A stretch of 64,000 nucleotides of DNA from Nocardioides soli. Its GTDB lineage: Bacteria > Actinomycetota > Actinomycetes > Propionibacteriales > Nocardioidaceae. Both the position numbers and the translations under genes were made by a program. Positions 26,322 to 35,543 of this stretch are shown one piece after another (position 1 is the stretch's first letter; every line of letters begins with the position of its first letter). The stretch lies in contig NZ_JACHWR010000001.1 in NCBI RefSeq assembly GCF_014191495.1, positions 1,612,001-1,676,000 on the forward strand, in the 5' to 3' direction. The notes under the pieces are model-generated. The model was given only the letters and a program-made list of their open reading frames with translations. It did no database searches and was not told where the DNA came from.

Positions 26322-27094
26322 AGCCCCACCACGTCGCCGCCGATCCGGACGATGAACGCCGAGACCACCACGATGAAGAAGATCCGCACGAAGCGGGCGC
26401 CCCGGGCGACGGCGGTGCGCGCGCCGACGTACCCGCCCACGATGTTGGCCGCGCCCATGACGAGCGCGACCTTCCACACGATCGCGCCCTGCGGCGCGAA
26501 GACGAGGATCGCCGCGAGGTTCGTCGCCCAGTTGGCGAGCCGCGCCTTGGCCGACGCCTCGAGGAAGCTGTAGCCCAGCAGGCCGACCAGCGCGAACACG
26601 AAGAAGCTGCCGGTGCCCGGGCCGAGCGCGCCGTCGTAGAAGCCGATCGCGAGGCCGGTGGCCATCGCGGCGGCCAGGTGCCGGTGCCCCGCGAACCGCA
26701 GCGCGGTCTGCTCGCCGAGCTGCGGCGTGAACAACACGTACCCGCCGACCACGATCAGGGCGACCAGCACGATCGGCTCGAACGCCGAGCGCGGGATCTG
26801 GCTGGCCACCAGTGCGCCGAGCGCCGACCCGACGAAGGCGAGCGCCATCAACGGCAGGAACGTCCGCGGGTCCGGCCTGATCCGGCGGTAGTACGTCGCC
26901 GCGCTGACGCTGGTCCCGCAGAACGAGGCCACCTTGTTCGTGGCCAGCACCTGCACCGGCGCGGCGTGCGGCATCCCGAGCAGGAGCGCCGGGAGCTGGA
27001 TCAGGCCACCCCCGCCGACGACGGCGTCGACGAAGCCCGCCGCGAGCGCGGCCAGGCCCAGCAGGGCGAGCACGGTCGCGGAGATGTCGTCCAT
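26315..27094 (-). CDS. TauE/SafE-family sulfite/anion exporter
   Basis: 259 residues with about eight transmembrane helices in two repeats. The repeat motifs GFVDAVVGGGGLIQLP and GFYDGALGPGTGSFF are diagnostic for TSUP carriers. Probable export or import of a small sulfur or organic anion. ATG at 27094 gives the family length. Confidence 0.88.
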   Translation of the reverse strand: MDDISATVLALLGLAALAAGFVDAVVGGGGLIQLPALLLGMPHAAPVQVLATNKVASFCGTSVSAATYYRRIRPDPRTFLPLMALAFVGSALGALVASQIPRSAFEPIVLVALIVVGGYVLFTPQLGEQTALRFAGHRHLAAAMATGLAIGFYDGALGPGTGSFFVFALVGLLGYSFLEASAKARLANWATNLAAILVFAPQGAIVWKVALVMGAANIVGGYVGARTAVARGARFVRIFFIVVVSAFIVRIGGDVVGLW

Positions 27095-27236
27095 CCCGGC
27101 TATTCTCCGACCTGGTCGGATCGGCTCCCAGTCAGGTCCCAGTGATTCCCAAGTTGGACTCGCCAGGCTGCTCGGCGCCGGGTGATCCCGGCCCCGATTC
27201 CTCCGGACCACACCGGACAAACGAGAGAGAGAAAAC

Positions 27237-27917
27237 ATGTCCCGCCGCTGGCTGAGCCGCGCACTGATCGCGCTCGTCGTCCCCGCCGTCACCGTGCCCG
27301 TCCTCGCGACGTCCGCCACCGCTGCCGGTGCCGCGAAGGTCCCCTCCGTCGAGGCCACCGCCAAGATCTACCCGCACGTCGGCACCAGCTCGGAGTCGAC
27401 CTCCAAGGTCTACGGCCCCGGCAAGAAGTGCGGTCAGCAGAAGGTGGTCAAGGGCGCGAGCCAGACGACCGCGGCGTACTCCCCCGACTACACCGCCCCC
27501 GAGTACGCCTCCGGCGACCCGTCGCTCTACGAGACGACCGGTGAGCGGCCGAGCGTCTACGCGACCGCGATCAAGTTCAAGAACGCCAAGGCCGCGATCG
27601 CGTACCTGCACGGCTACCAGAAGTCCGCGAAGAAGTGCCCGGTCACGGTCCCCGGCGGCGGCGCCGGTGGCGGCAAGGTCGACTGCAAGAGCTCGATGAA
27701 GAAGATCGGCTTCAAGCTGGGCAACGAGCGGTGGGGCTACCAGATGAAGGCCACCTGCACCATCGCCGGCCAGGCCACGACCATGGTCACCAACTCGCTC
27801 TTCGTCCGCTCCGGCAAGCACGTCGTCTACACGGGCGCCACCTCGATGGACCAGACCGCGCCGTCGATCCCGAAGTCGGTGCAGTTCACGAAGCTCGCCC
27901 TGAAGACCGTGGCCTGA
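27237..27917 (+). CDS. Secreted protein of unknown function
   Basis: 226 residues. A signal peptide (about 1-29) precedes a domain with four cysteines (CGQQ, CPVT, DCKSS, CTIAG) probably forming two disulfides. The pattern recalls the extracellular sensor domains of PknH-like actinobacterial proteins, without a kinase or transmembrane anchor. A gagagagag stretch precedes the ATG. Function unknown. Confidence 0.65.
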   Translation: MSRRWLSRALIALVVPAVTVPVLATSATAAGAAKVPSVEATAKIYPHVGTSSESTSKVYGPGKKCGQQKVVKGASQTTAAYSPDYTAPEYASGDPSLYETTGERPSVYATAIKFKNAKAAIAYLHGYQKSAKKCPVTVPGGGAGGGKVDCKSSMKKIGFKLGNERWGYQMKATCTIAGQATTMVTNSLFVRSGKHVVYTGATSMDQTAPSIPKSVQFTKLALKTVA

Positions 27918-27945
27918 GCACCACCTGAACACCACAGTCTCCGAC

Positions 27946-27997
27946 GGGGTCGGGTGCCGGACAGCGCGCTATGCGGCGTGCTCCGGCACCCGGCCCC
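27946..27997. terminator. Bidirectional terminator hairpin
   Basis: 16-bp arms at 27946-27961 and 27982-27997 pair with a single G-T wobble and a 20-base loop, followed by gtttt on the plus strand. It overlaps the last codons of the small membrane protein gene. Confidence 0.7.
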
Positions 27998-28247
27998 GTT
28001 TTCCGCGTGCGGCCCGCAGCAGGCCCACGATGCCGATCCCGACCCAGACCACGTTGAGAGCCGCGGACGGCCAGGCGCCGTAGTAGGCGGAGTTGACCAT
28101 CAGGAACGCACCGCCGAAGAGGTTCATCAGCTGGAACATCAGGCTCGTCCCGTGCAGGCGGCCGGCCGTCACCAGCGCGTAGGCGCCGATGAGGAGCGCC
28201 ATGCCGAGCCAGCCGACGACGTTGACGACGATGACGGTCAGGTCCAC
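27969..28247 (-). CDS. CBU_0592-like small membrane protein
   Basis: 92 residues with three hydrophobic helices. GWLGMALLIGAYALVTAGRL and MFQLMNLFGGAFLMVNSAYYGA match the CBU_0592 family of inner-membrane proteins. Function unknown. Confidence 0.7.
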   Translation of the reverse strand: MDLTVIVVNVVGWLGMALLIGAYALVTAGRLHGTSLMFQLMNLFGGAFLMVNSAYYGAWPSAALNVVWVGIGIVGLLRAARGKRGRVPEHAA

Positions 28248-28287
28248 GCGGTCATCCTGCCCCTTCGGGGCCGATCCCGGGACCTGC

Positions 28288-28383
28288 GGGGTTTCGGCTG
28301 CTGGCAGCCGAAACCCTCACGGCGCGCCGTGTCGCACCGGCGTGTCCCGCGGGTTCTGGCTGCCGACAGCCGAAACCCGCACG
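28288..28383. repeat. Dispersed double-hairpin repeat, family B, copy 1
   Basis: A 12-bp perfect stem (28289-28300 with 28305-28316, loop ctgg) is followed after about 30 bases by a second imperfect hairpin on ggctgccgacagcc. The whole ~100-bp unit is about 80-85% identical by eye to 51921-52025. It lies at the 3' end of the VWA gene. Confidence 0.8.
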
Positions 28384-30435
28384 CTACTGGTCCCCGACCC
28401 AGAAGCCGCGGCCGCCGAACCAGTCGCCGTAGCCGCCCCCGCCCCACGGGCCCCCGCGGCCGCGGGCGCCCAGGTAGGAGCCGACCACCGCGGCGCCGAG
28501 GTCGTCCAGCTCGGGTGCCACCACCCGGCCGTCGACCCGGTGCGCCATCTGGTCGATGAACCGGGCCAGCCCGGGGTCGTCGCCGAGCCGGAAGAACGTC
28601 GTCTGTGCTCCCAGCCGCCCGGCGTTGTCCAGCTCGCGGATGGCGTACGCCACCGTGAGCGGGTGCGGCGGGTAGGAGAAGTAGACCTCGCCGCTCGGCT
28701 CGAGGTGCGAGGTCGGCTCGCCGTCGGTGACGATGAGCAGCACCGGCTGCGCGTTCGGGTGCTTGCGGAAGTGCCGGTTGGCGAGCAGCAGCGCGTGGTG
28801 CAGGTTGGTGCCCTTGTCCCACATCGCGTCCAGCGCGGTGAGCTGCTCGATCTCCATCACCTCGGCGTGCCGGCCGAAGCCGATCAGCTGGAGCGCGTCG
28901 CCGCGGAATCGGGAGCGGATCAGCGTGTGCAGCGCGAGCGCGGTGCGCTTCATCGGCACCCAGCGGCCGTCCATCGCCATCGAGAACGACGTGTCGACCA
29001 GCAGCGCGACCGCGGCCTGGGTGCGGGCCTCGGTCTCCTGCACCTCGATGTCCTCGACACTGAGCATCGGCACAGGGGCGGTTCCTGAGGAGCCGAGGGA
29101 CGAGGCGTCTCGAAGGGCGGCACGCCTGAGCACGCCGTTGAGCATCGTGCGCGGCACGTGCCACGGCTCGGTGTCGCCGAACTCCCAGGCCCGGGTGGCG
29201 CCGGAGAGGTCGCCGGCGGCGCCGGCCCGTTGGAGCTCGCGGTTGCCCTGGCGTCCGGACATCCGCTCGGCGACGTCGCGCAGCAGCGCCTTGCCGAGCT
29301 GGCGCATCGCCTTCGGCGAGAGGCGGTACTGCCCGTCGGAGCCGCGCTTGAGGTAGCCAGAGTCGCGCAGTGCCTTCTCGAGCCGCTGCAGGGTGCGCGC
29401 GTCGACCGCGGCCTCGTCGCCGAGCTGGCGCGCGAGCTGGTCGAGGTCGAGGTCGTCCATCCGCGCGCCGTCGTAGGACTGCGAGAGCTGCTCGGCGAGC
29501 TGGTCGAGGTCGGCGAGGTCCTGGAAGACACCGGTGCCGTCGCCCAGCCCGAGGCCCTGCTCGCCGCTCAGCTGCTCGGAGCCGCCCCAGTCGAGGTCGG
29601 GGCGCAGCGACTGCAGGTTGTCGTCGAGCCGGCCGAGCTGGTCCATCAGCTGCGGGGAGCCGAAGGCCTGCGCGGAGAGCTCCATCAGCTCCTGGCGCTG
29701 CTCGGGCGACATGGAGTTGAGCATCCGTTGCGCGGCGGCCGAGCGCTGGGCGAGCGACTCGAGGAGCTCGTCGATGTCCTGCGGATTCTCGGGGAAGAAG
29801 TCCCCGTGCTTGGCCATGAAGTCGTCGAAGTCCTGCTGGGTGTCCTCGCCCCTGCCGTGCTTCTCGAGCAGCTCGTTGAGGTCGCCGAGCATCTCGCTGA
29901 CGGCCGCGCGGTCCTCGTCGGTGGCGCCCTCGAGAGCCTGCTTCATGCCGGCGAAGCGCTGGTCGAGCAGCTCGCGGCCGAGCAGGTCCTTGATCTTCTC
30001 GTAGTCCTCGCGGGCCTCGCGGCTCTGCCAGTCGTACGACGAGAGCTCGCCGACCGCGGCCGCGGTGTTGGGCGGCAGGCTGTCGAGCTGCATCTCGCGG
30101 AGCGCCCGGTCGCCGTCGTCCATCATCGCGTCGCGGGCGAGCTGCTTGCGCTCCTCGAGGACGGCGCGGTCGAGCAACTCCTTGATCTCCTGGAGCGTGC
30201 CGTCGAGGTTGTGTCGCTGGGTCAGCTCCCGCCGCCGCTCGGCGACCCGGCGTGCCAGGTCGTCGAGGCCGCTCTGGTCGCGGCCGCCACGGCGCAGGAA
30301 CTCGCGCATCGCGCGCTCGGGCGAGTAGCCCGCCATCACGTCCTCGCCGATCGCGTCCAGCGCCTCGGCGAGGTCGACCGGCGGGGCCAGCGGGTCGCCG
30401 CCCTCGTAGCGCTTGAAGCGGGTGCGGTCCTTCAT
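28384..30435 (-). CDS. VWA-domain protein partnered with a MoxR ATPase
   Basis: 683 residues. Residues 1-400 are a long acidic helical region with many Glu/Asp/Gln runs. The C-terminal VWA domain has the metal-ion adhesion motif DTSFSMA near residue 479, then a Thr and a TDGE strand. The tail is Gly/Trp-rich. It follows the MoxR gene by four bases. MoxR-VWA pairs act as chaperones or metal-insertion machines by analogy with CoxD/E and magnesium chelatase. The client is unknown. Confidence 0.85.
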   Translation of the reverse strand: MKDRTRFKRYEGGDPLAPPVDLAEALDAIGEDVMAGYSPERAMREFLRRGGRDQSGLDDLARRVAERRRELTQRHNLDGTLQEIKELLDRAVLEERKQLARDAMMDDGDRALREMQLDSLPPNTAAAVGELSSYDWQSREAREDYEKIKDLLGRELLDQRFAGMKQALEGATDEDRAAVSEMLGDLNELLEKHGRGEDTQQDFDDFMAKHGDFFPENPQDIDELLESLAQRSAAAQRMLNSMSPEQRQELMELSAQAFGSPQLMDQLGRLDDNLQSLRPDLDWGGSEQLSGEQGLGLGDGTGVFQDLADLDQLAEQLSQSYDGARMDDLDLDQLARQLGDEAAVDARTLQRLEKALRDSGYLKRGSDGQYRLSPKAMRQLGKALLRDVAERMSGRQGNRELQRAGAAGDLSGATRAWEFGDTEPWHVPRTMLNGVLRRAALRDASSLGSSGTAPVPMLSVEDIEVQETEARTQAAVALLVDTSFSMAMDGRWVPMKRTALALHTLIRSRFRGDALQLIGFGRHAEVMEIEQLTALDAMWDKGTNLHHALLLANRHFRKHPNAQPVLLIVTDGEPTSHLEPSGEVYFSYPPHPLTVAYAIRELDNAGRLGAQTTFFRLGDDPGLARFIDQMAHRVDGRVVAPELDDLGAAVVGSYLGARGRGGPWGGGGYGDWFGGRGFWVGDQ

Positions 30436-30439
30436 CGGG

Positions 30440-31837
30440 TCACCCGTAGACCGTCTCCGCGCCGTCGACGTCCTTGCCGATCCGGCGGGCCAGGTAGAGC
30501 CCCTCGAGCGCGAGCTCGATGGCACCGGCACGCTGGCCATCGTTGGTCGCGCCGATGCGCTCGCAGACGTCGTCGTACAGCTCCGACTCCCCGAGCACCG
30601 GCAGCCCGGTGAGGAAGTCGCGGGCGGTGACCTGCTCGCCGGTCGCGACCATCGCGCCGTCCTCGATCGCCTGCACCAGCAGGCCGAGGTCGAGGCCGCG
30701 GAAGCGCTGGCGCACGGTCTCGGCGGTGGCGGTGCGGAGCAGGTGGGTCAGCACCTCGGCCTCGCGGCCCTCCTCGCCGCTCTCGAACTCGATCTTGCCG
30801 CCGAGCACGTCGACCGCGGTCTCGAGGTCGACGACCCGGGCGACCGGCTCGTCCTCGCCCTGGCTGGTGGCGCGGTGCAGCGCGGCCGCCGCGACCGTCT
30901 CGGCGCCGGCGATCGAGAAGCGCGCCGAGACGCCCGACCGCTGGTCGACCGAGCTGGACTGGCGCAGCGCCCGCGAGAAGCGGGCCAGGATCTCGACCAG
31001 GTAGTCGGGCACGTCGGCGACCAGGTCGGCCTCCTGCCGGATCACCGCCACCTCGTCGTCGAGCTCGACCGGGTAGTGGGTGCGGATCTCGGCGCCGAAA
31101 CGGTCCTTGAGCGGGGTGATGATCCGGCCGCGGTTGGTGTAGTCCTCGGGGTTGGCGCTGGCGACCACGAGCACGTCGAGCGGCAGGCGCAGCACGTAGC
31201 CGCGGATCTGGATGTCGCGCTCCTCCATCACGTTGAGCATCGCGACCTGGATCCGCTCGGCGAGGTCGGGCAGCTCGTTGATCGCGACGATGCCGCGGTG
31301 GCTGCGCGGGATCAGGCCGAAGTGGATGGTCTCCGGGTCGCCCAGCGACCGGCCCTCGGCGACCTTCATCGGGTCGACGTCGCCGATCAGGTCGGCGACC
31401 GAGGTGTCGGGGGTCGCCAGCTTCTCGGCGTACCGCTCGTCGCGGTGCCGCCAGGAGACGCGCAGGTCGTCGCCGTACGTCGCGGCCGCCTGCTGCGAGG
31501 TCACCGTGATGGGCTCGTAGGGGTGCTCGCCGAGCTCGGAGCCGGAGATCACCGGCGTCCACTCGTCGAGCAGCCCGACCATGGTGCGCAGCAGCCGGGT
31601 CTTGCCCTGCCCGCGCTCGCCGAGCAGCACGACGTCGTGGCCGGCGATCAGCGCGCGCTCGAGCTGCGGGATCACGGTGTCGGCGAAGCCGTGCAGGCCG
31701 GGCCACGGGTCGCGGCCCTCACGGAGCATGGCGAGCAGGTTGTCGCGGATCTCCTGGCGCAGGCGCTTCTGGACATGGCCGGAGGCGCGGAGCTCGCCGA
31801 CCCTGCTGATCTGCGGAGGGGTGGAGGGAGCGGTCAC
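30440..31837 (-). CDS. MoxR/magnesium chelatase-like AAA+ ATPase
   Basis: 465 residues. Walker A is GERGQGKT at residues 73-80. INELPDL stands in the Walker B position, and ANPEDYTNRGRIITPLKDRF carries sensor 1 and the arginine finger. The insert pattern fits the magnesium-chelatase ChlI/MoxR clade. It forms an operon with the VWA protein. The pair probably remodels or matures an enzyme complex in the cytoplasm. Confidence 0.87.
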   Translation of the reverse strand: MTAPSTPPQISRVGELRASGHVQKRLRQEIRDNLLAMLREGRDPWPGLHGFADTVIPQLERALIAGHDVVLLGERGQGKTRLLRTMVGLLDEWTPVISGSELGEHPYEPITVTSQQAAATYGDDLRVSWRHRDERYAEKLATPDTSVADLIGDVDPMKVAEGRSLGDPETIHFGLIPRSHRGIVAINELPDLAERIQVAMLNVMEERDIQIRGYVLRLPLDVLVVASANPEDYTNRGRIITPLKDRFGAEIRTHYPVELDDEVAVIRQEADLVADVPDYLVEILARFSRALRQSSSVDQRSGVSARFSIAGAETVAAAALHRATSQGEDEPVARVVDLETAVDVLGGKIEFESGEEGREAEVLTHLLRTATAETVRQRFRGLDLGLLVQAIEDGAMVATGEQVTARDFLTGLPVLGESELYDDVCERIGATNDGQRAGAIELALEGLYLARRIGKDVDGAETVYG

Positions 31838-31922
31838 GTCCTCACGCTACGCCGGACCCGCAAGAACCGGGACCCGTCTCCGGTTACGGTCGCGCCCGGG
31901 CGCGCCGCGTAGGGTTTCGCCC

Positions 31923-32288
31923 GTGCTCCTCCAGCAGCCCTGCCCGTGCGGCTCCGGTGCGACGTACGACGCCTGCTGCGGGCGGATGCACCGGGGCGCG
32001 GTGGCGGCGGCGACCGCGGAGGAGCTGATGCGGTCGCGCTACGCGGCGTACGCCGTCGGCGACCTCGACTACGTCTTCCGCACCTGGCATCCGCGCACCC
32101 GCCCCGACGACCTCGCCCCCGATCCCGGCCTGACCTGGACGGGCCTACGGGTCACCGACGCCGGGGCGGACTGGGTCGAGTTCGTCGCGTCCTTCACCCG
32201 CGCCGGCGCGCCCGGCGAGCTGCGCGAGCACAGCCGCTTCGAGCGGCGCGCCGGGCGCTGGATGTACGTCGACGGCGACGTCGACTGA
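31923..32288 (+). CDS. YchJ-family SEC-C motif protein
   Basis: 121 residues, GTG start. The N-terminal metal-binding motif is PCPCGSG followed by ACCG. The rest is an NTF2-like domain (LMRSRYAAYAVGDLDYVFRTWHP), the standard UPF0225/YchJ layout. Function unknown; the SEC-C motif binds zinc. Confidence 0.85.
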   Translation: MLLQQPCPCGSGATYDACCGRMHRGAVAAATAEELMRSRYAAYAVGDLDYVFRTWHPRTRPDDLAPDPGLTWTGLRVTDAGADWVEFVASFTRAGAPGELREHSRFERRAGRWMYVDGDVD

Positions 32289-32301
32289 TCGCCCGCCGGC
32301 A

Positions 32302-33162
32302 CTACGAAACGATCGCGACCGGGCACTCCGCGTGCTCGACCACCGACAGCGCCACCGATCCGGTCAGCAGCGTCGAGAGCCGGCCGCCGTGGTGGGCGCC
32401 GAGCACGACGAGGTCCATCCGCCGCGACTGCTCGACGAGCGCTCCGGCGGCGTCCTCGCGCACCAGCTCGAGCCGGGTCGTGACGTCCGGGTACTTCTCG
32501 GCCAGCCCGGTGAGCGGCTCGGTGACCGAGATCCGCAGGTCGTCGTCGGTCGCGTTGGGCGGCCACACCTCCTCGATGCCGTGCAGGATCGTCAGCGGCA
32601 GCTGGCGCAGCGACGCCTGGCGGTAGGCGAACTCCACGGTCGCCCGCGACGACGGGCCGCCGTCGACCCCGACCACGACGCCGTTGCGCACCCGACCCGG
32701 GTTGCCGGGCCGCACCACGACCACGGGGCAGGTGGCGTGGCGGACGACGGCCAGCCCCACGGAGCCCAGCAGCAGGCTGGCGACCGGGCCGCGACCACGC
32801 GACCCGACGACCAGCACGCTGGCCTTCTCGGCGAGCTTGAGCAGCGTGACGCGGGGGTCGGCCATCCACGCGGTCTGGTTGACGCCGAGGTCCGGCTGGC
32901 GGATCTCGACGTACGCCCGGGCGTCGGCCAGGAGCCGCCGTCCGTCGTCGGCCATCGCGTCGACCACGGCCCGGTGGCTGCCGCCCATCGGGTCGGTCCA
33001 GGCGACGCCGGCGGGGTCGATGCCGTGGGCGAGGGTGAGCTGCCGGCGCTCGCGCACCGCCTGGTCGATCGCCCAGTCGAGGGCCCGGTCGGAGGAGGGC
33101 GAGCCGTCGATCCCCACCACCACCGTGCCTGGCGGGATGAGCGTGTTCTCCGTGTTACCCAT
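32302..33162 (-). CDS. Double-domain universal stress protein
   Basis: 286 residues, two Usp repeats (about 12-150 and 158-286). Each starts with VVVGIDGSPSS or VVVGVDGGPSS. The first ends with the ATP-binding GSRGRGPVASLLLGSV pattern and the second with GAHHGGRLSTLLTGSV. Tandem Usp proteins of this kind are core members of DevR/DosR dormancy regulons. The gene is divergent from the PNPOX gene and close to devS/devR. Confidence 0.93.
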   Translation of the reverse strand: MGNTENTLIPPGTVVVGIDGSPSSDRALDWAIDQAVRERRQLTLAHGIDPAGVAWTDPMGGSHRAVVDAMADDGRRLLADARAYVEIRQPDLGVNQTAWMADPRVTLLKLAEKASVLVVGSRGRGPVASLLLGSVGLAVVRHATCPVVVVRPGNPGRVRNGVVVGVDGGPSSRATVEFAYRQASLRQLPLTILHGIEEVWPPNATDDDLRISVTEPLTGLAEKYPDVTTRLELVREDAAGALVEQSRRMDLVVLGAHHGGRLSTLLTGSVALSVVEHAECPVAIVS

Positions 33163-33243
33163 GGCTGCCTCCCTGGCGTCGTCTACGGCTCCAGATTCCC
33201 CCGGTGAGACCCGGACCAGTAGCGGCGAAGGCCCGGCATTCTC

Positions 33244-33257
33244 GGGACCATCGGCCC
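33244..33257. promoter_or_regulatory. DevR-box-like palindrome between usp and PNPOX genes
   Basis: GGGACCATCGGCCC resembles the DosR/DevR core GGGAC-N4-GTCCC with one change. It lies 81 bases before usp and 67 before the PNPOX gene. In GC-rich DNA such partial matches occur by chance, so position and context carry most of the weight. Confidence 0.35.
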
Positions 33258-33324
33258 TCGGCTGCACGTGTGATCGGGAGCACCATGGAACGAGCGGACG
33301 GACCCGACCCCGAAGGAGGCAGTC

Positions 33325-33765
33325 GTGCAGGAATCCGTCGACCTCGGCCCGGAGCAGTGCACCCTGCTCCTGGGCGCCGGCATCACCGGCCGGGTGGCGC
33401 TCTCCTCCCCGGACGGCCCGCACATCGTGCCGGTCAACTACTCGGTCGTGGGCGAGGCGGTGATCATGCGCACCTCGCCGTACAGCGTGCTCGGCACCTA
33501 CGGGCGCGGCAGCATGCTCGCCTTCGAGGTCGACTGGTTCGACCACGAGCGCTGGCGTGGCTGGAGCGTCGTTGTCCGCGGCCGCGCGAACGTGGTCACC
33601 GACCCGCTGGAGCTGGACCGGATCCGCACGACGTGGGACCCACAGCCGTGGGCCGCCGGCGCGCGCAACCTCTACCTGCGGCTGCACTGGTCGGAGATCA
33701 GTGGCCGCCAGATCGGCGTCGGCTGGGACCCGGTCGAGACGCTGCCCGTGCGTCGCGCGGTCTGA
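33325..33765 (+). CDS. PNPOX-fold (pyridoxamine 5'-phosphate oxidase-like) protein
   Basis: 146 residues, GTG start behind gaaggagg. The split-barrel strands GRVALSSPDGPHIVPVNYSV and AVIMRTSPYSVLG are typical of flavin- or F420-binding PNPOX proteins that are common in dormancy regulons. It lies between usp and the DevS-like kinase. Enzymatic activity is not established from sequence. Confidence 0.82.
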   Translation: MQESVDLGPEQCTLLLGAGITGRVALSSPDGPHIVPVNYSVVGEAVIMRTSPYSVLGTYGRGSMLAFEVDWFDHERWRGWSVVVRGRANVVTDPLELDRIRTTWDPQPWAAGARNLYLRLHWSEISGRQIGVGWDPVETLPVRRAV

Positions 33766-33796
33766 GAGAGCGGGGCCGCTGGGGCAGACTGACGCC

Positions 33797-35383
33797 GTGC
33801 ACCCCAGCGACGGCGCCAGCGGCGTCCTTCCCGACTCGACGCGCGCCCTGCTGGACGCCGTCGCGGCGATCTCCTCCGACCTCGACCTGCGCAGCGTGCT
33901 GTCCCGGATCGTCGAGGCGGCGACCCGGCTGACCGACGCGCGGTACGGCGCGCTGGGCGTGATCGGCGACGGACCGGTGCTCATCGAGTTCGTGACGACC
34001 GGGGTCAGCGACGAGGAGCGGGCCCGGATCGGCGACCCGCCGCACGGCCGCGGCATCCTCGGCCTGCTGATCCGGCGCCCGCAGCCGATCCGGCTCGACG
34101 ACCTCACCCAGCACCCCGACGCCACCGGCTTCCCGCCCAACCACCCACCGATGGGCACCTTCCTGGGCGTCCCGGTGCGGATCCGCGGCACCGTCTTCGG
34201 CAACCTGTACCTGACCGAGAAGTCCGGTGGCCGGTCGTTCACCGAGCAGGACCAGCTGCTCGTCGAGGCGCTGGCCAACACCGCCGGCTTCGTCATCGAC
34301 AACGCGCGCGCCTACGGCCTCAGCGAGCGCCGGCGCCAGTGGCTGGAGGCGGCCGCCGACCTCGACGAGGCGGTGCAGCCGCCGGTCGACTTCGACGGCG
34401 CGCTGCGCGAGGTGGTCCGCGCCGCCCGCAACGTGGCCCGGGCCCGCGCGGTCGCCGCGACGACCAGCCGGCCGGGGAGCCAGCCGCAGCTCTCGACCGG
34501 GCGGCCGGAGCTGCGCGCCGGCGTCGCCGCCGCGCTGCGCAGCATCGTCGACGACCCGGACATCGCCCAGCTGACCGAGCCGACCGAGACCAGCGTCGAC
34601 GAGTACGACGCGTTCGTCGTACCGCTGCGCACCCACCTGGCCGGCAGCGGGCAGCTCGTGGCGTTCTTCGACCCCGGCACCCGCCCGCTACCGGTGGAGG
34701 ACCGCGAGCTGTTCGTCTCGTTCGCCGAGCACGCCGCGCTGTCGCTCGACCGGGCGCAGGGCCTCGACGACCGCGCCGAGCTCGCCGTGACCTCCGACCG
34801 CGAGCGGATCGCCCGCGACCTCCACGACCTGGTCATCCAGCGGCTGTTCGCGACCGGTCTCCAGCTCCAGCGTGCGGAGTCGATGATGCAGACGCCGGAG
34901 GGCGCCGACATCGTGCAGCGGGCGGTGGACTCGCTCGACACGACGATCAAGGACATCCGGGGCACGATCTTCGAGCTCCAGCAGCACGGCACCGGCCCGT
35001 CACTGCGCGCGGACCTGCGGGCGCTGGCGCGCGAGTACGCCCCGCTGCTCAAGTTCGACCCGGTGGTGCGCACCACCGGCCCGGTCGACTCCGCCGTGCC
35101 ATCCCAGGTGCGGGACCAGCTGCTGCCCGTCGTCCGCGAGGCGCTGTCGAACCTGGCGCGGCACGCCGGCGCCGACCACGGCGAGATCACCGTCGAGGTC
35201 GGCGACGGCGAGCTGCGGCTGAGCGTGCTCGACGACGGTGTCGGGATCGGCGAGGTCTCCTCCGAGAGCGGGCTGCGCAACGCCCGGCGGCGTGCCGGCG
35301 CGCTCGGCGGCCGGCTCGAGGTGACGCCGCGGTCACCGCACGGCACGTCGTTCGTGTGGCGGGTGCCCCTGTCGGGTGGGTGA
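33797..35383 (+). CDS. devS: DevS/DosS-like haem-GAF sensor histidine kinase
   Basis: 528 residues, GTG start. GAF-A (about 18-165) contains GFPPNHPPMGTFLGVPVRI; H116 is at the position of the haem-ligating His of mycobacterial DevS. GAF-B follows (about 185-320). The dimerisation/phosphoacceptor helix has RDLHDLVIQRLFATG with H343. The ATPase domain has EALSNLARHA and DDGVGIG. It should sense O2, NO or redox state through haem and phosphorylate the DevR homologue encoded convergently just downstream. Assignment rests on unusually close motif similarity to DevS. Confidence 0.88.
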   Translation: MHPSDGASGVLPDSTRALLDAVAAISSDLDLRSVLSRIVEAATRLTDARYGALGVIGDGPVLIEFVTTGVSDEERARIGDPPHGRGILGLLIRRPQPIRLDDLTQHPDATGFPPNHPPMGTFLGVPVRIRGTVFGNLYLTEKSGGRSFTEQDQLLVEALANTAGFVIDNARAYGLSERRRQWLEAAADLDEAVQPPVDFDGALREVVRAARNVARARAVAATTSRPGSQPQLSTGRPELRAGVAAALRSIVDDPDIAQLTEPTETSVDEYDAFVVPLRTHLAGSGQLVAFFDPGTRPLPVEDRELFVSFAEHAALSLDRAQGLDDRAELAVTSDRERIARDLHDLVIQRLFATGLQLQRAESMMQTPEGADIVQRAVDSLDTTIKDIRGTIFELQQHGTGPSLRADLRALAREYAPLLKFDPVVRTTGPVDSAVPSQVRDQLLPVVREALSNLARHAGADHGEITVEVGDGELRLSVLDDGVGIGEVSSESGLRNARRRAGALGGRLEVTPRSPHGTSFVWRVPLSGG

Positions 35384-35421
35384 GCGTGGGTCGGTGGTGG
35401 CGGGTGCCGACGGGGCGACGC

Positions 35422-35505
35422 TTCATCAAGGGATCCAGGCCAACCCGCGCCTCCCCGGGCGAACCCACCCAGGGGAGCGCGACTTCACCCTCATCCCTTG
35501 ATGAA
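35422..35505. terminator. Long nested hairpin between convergent devS and devR
   Basis: Perfect 12-bp arms ttcatcaaggga (35422-35433) and tcccttgatgaa (35494-35505) enclose a second imperfect GC-rich hairpin. It occupies most of the 160-base space between the convergent genes. Confidence 0.65.
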
Positions 35506-35543
35506 ACCGCGCGCCCGCACCCGCGCACCCGAGCAATGCACCC